Assembly: GCF_008923185.1 (NCBI RefSeq)
Contig: NZ_WBMT01000006.1
Coordinates: 186,001 to 250,000 of the forward strand
Reading direction: 5' to 3'
Source of the DNA: Actinomadura rudentiformis
GTDB lineage: Bacteria; Actinomycetota; Actinomycetes; Streptosporangiales; Streptosporangiaceae
DNA length: 64,000 nucleotides
Both the position numbers and the translations under genes were made by a program. The stretch's first letter is position 1, and every line of letters starts with the position of its first letter. Below, in pieces: positions 63,000 through 64,000 of the stretch. The notes below the pieces were generated by a model. It searched no databases. It saw only the letters and a program-made list of their open reading frames with translations, and was not told the origin of the DNA.

Positions 63000-64000
63000 A
63001 TGGTGGCGCAGGAGACCCTCCCGGACCGGACACCGGCGGCGGCCGGTCCTGCCGGCGAGCCCGATTCCGCCGGCGGGCGTGGGCCCGGCGCCGGTGCCCC
63101 CCGCGGGCGCGCGGCGCGCCTGGTGGCGTTCGGGCGGACGAACGGCCGCGCCGGGTGGCCGCGGACGCTGCTGGCGATCGCCTCGGGCCTGGTCATGTGG
63201 CTGGCGTTCCCGCCGATCGACCTGTGGCCGCTCACGCCCGTGGGCGTGGCGATGTTCACCTTCGCGCTGCGCGGCCTGCGCCCCCGGACCGCCTCCTGGC
63301 TCGCCTTCGTCGGCGGCGCCGCGTTCTTCCTGCCCGTCCTCACCGGCATCGTCAAGATCGGTCCTGATGGCTGGATCATCCTGAGCCTGGTCCAGGCGCT
63401 GTACTTCATCCCGCTGGGCGCCGGGATCGCGCTGGTGACCCGGCTGCCCGCCTGGCCGGTATGGGCCGCAGCCCTGTGGGTCGCCGAGGAGCTGCTGCGC
63501 GGCAACGTGCCGTTCGGCGGCTTCCCCTGGGCCCGGCTGGCGTTCAGCCAGACCGCGACCCCGCTCACCCCCTACGCCTCGCTCGGCGGCGCGCCGCTGG
63601 TCACCTTCCTGACGGCCCTGATCGGCGGCCTCCTGGCGTACGCCGCGGTGATCGTGCTCGACCACAGGAAGGGGTCGATGAAGGCGGCCGCACGGCCACT
63701 GGCAGTGGCGCTGGGCGCCGCCGCCGCGATCGTCGGGGGCGGGCTCGCCATCCCGACGCCCACCGCGGGCGACCCGGTCACCGTCGCCGTCATCCAGGGC
63801 AACGTGCCAAGGCTCGGCCTGGACTTCCTCGGGCAGCGCAAGGCCGTGCTCGACAACCACGTACGGCAGACCCGCGAGCTGGCCCGTCAGGTCCGCGCCG
63901 GGCAGGTCGCGCGGCCCGAGCTGGTGGTGTGGCCGGAGAACGCCAGCGACCTGGACCCCTACGCCGAGCCCGACGCCTACACCGCGATCGACGGCGCCGT
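63000..64000 (+). CDS. lnt: apolipoprotein N-acyltransferase Lnt, N-terminal part
   Basis: Partial, runs off the right edge (about 333 residues visible). ATG 63000 with AGGAG 2 bases upstream; GTG 63003 has better spacing (5 bases) and is equally likely. A disordered Pro/Gly-rich start of about 50 residues is followed by hydrophobic segments (TLLAIASGLVMWLAFPPIDLWPLTPV, WLAFVGGAAFF, WIILSLVQALYFIPLGAGIALV). The nitrilase-like domain begins with VTVAVIQGNVPRLGLDFLGQRKAVLDNHV and the catalytic Glu motif VVWPENASDLDPY. It adds the third acyl chain to lipoproteins; several lipoproteins are encoded in this window. Confidence 0.92.
   Translation, partial: MVAQETLPDRTPAAAGPAGEPDSAGGRGPGAGAPRGRAARLVAFGRTNGRAGWPRTLLAIASGLVMWLAFPPIDLWPLTPVGVAMFTFALRGLRPRTASWLAFVGGAAFFLPVLTGIVKIGPDGWIILSLVQALYFIPLGAGIALVTRLPAWPVWAAALWVAEELLRGNVPFGGFPWARLAFSQTATPLTPYASLGGAPLVTFLTALIGGLLAYAAVIVLDHRKGSMKAAARPLAVALGAAAAIVGGGLAIPTPTAGDPVTVAVIQGNVPRLGLDFLGQRKAVLDNHVRQTRELARQVRAGQVARPELVVWPENASDLDPYAEPDAYTAIDGA

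Noticed and set aside
62594..63367. 257-codon open frame overlapping lnt
   Set aside because: Arg/Pro/Ser-rich composition and overlap with the real lnt frame indicate a shadow.

Overview
The window is GC-rich DNA from an actinobacterium. It carries a complete Pup-proteasome locus (Mpa/ARC, Dop, Pup, PrcB, PrcA, PafA, PafB/PafC). It also has actinobacterial-type sugar ABC systems that appear to rely on a shared MsiK-like ATPase, IdeR/DmdR-type iron boxes, and many genes whose start codon lies 6-8 nt after a TANNNT -10 hexamer (leaderless mRNAs). The gene set suits a filamentous, soil-type actinomycete, perhaps of the Streptosporangiales, but I cannot fix the genus from sequence alone. I saw no tRNA, rRNA, CRISPR array, insertion sequence or prophage.

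Layout. 1-3.5 kb: a LuxR-type two-component system next to a MacB-like ABC exporter (permease cut by the window edge). 3.6-17.3 kb: RecB-like nuclease, M50 site-2 protease, TrmI, Mpa, Dop, Pup, a tandem-domain endonuclease VII gene, an antisense 506-aa protein of unknown function, PrcB, PrcA and PafA. 17.4-27.3 kb: a double-FKBP lipoprotein, an ArsR-like regulator, DUF3291, DUF3866, PafB, PafC, a small membrane protein, TatA, TatC and the HelY helicase. 27.4-29.1 kb: a haem-degradation island (DUF2470 protein and haem oxygenase, each behind an iron box) with small membrane proteins. 29.1-34.1 kb: RNB ribonuclease, Crp-type regulator, 5'-3' exonuclease and M24 peptidase.

34.3-50.2 kb is a carbohydrate region. 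One complete sugar ABC transporter (ATPase, lipoprotein, two permeases) meets a convergent MsiK-like ATPase at a shared terminator. Its first permease carries an unusual extracytoplasmic beta-sandwich insertion. A LacI repressor faces MsiK across twin operators 63 bp apart. After an Lrp regulator and an LLM oxidoreductase comes a tightly overlapping ROK-associated operon on the minus strand (binding protein, two permeases, GH4 glycosidase, BadF-type sugar kinase) that has no ATPase of its own.

50.3-55.5 kb holds a cysteine-synthase-like enzyme that seems to need a CTG start, a DUF1707-FHA protein, an acyl-CoA dehydrogenase, a DUF3616 protein and a P450. 55.5-62.5 kb is a beta-lysine/lysine degradation cluster: KamA, divergent Kdd, a DUF2252 protein, the B12-dependent KamD/KamE aminomutase and a Kal-like hot-dog lyase; the Kce step is missing. 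The window ends inside an apolipoprotein N-acyltransferase gene.

The most interesting signals are the DUF2252 gene embedded in the lysine operon, the tandem endonuclease VII gene and unknown protein inside the proteasome locus, the permease with the beta-sandwich insertion, the sugar-kinase/GH4 operon fed by an ABC importer, an identical 20-bp motif upstream of two unrelated genes, and the widespread leaderless promoter architecture.
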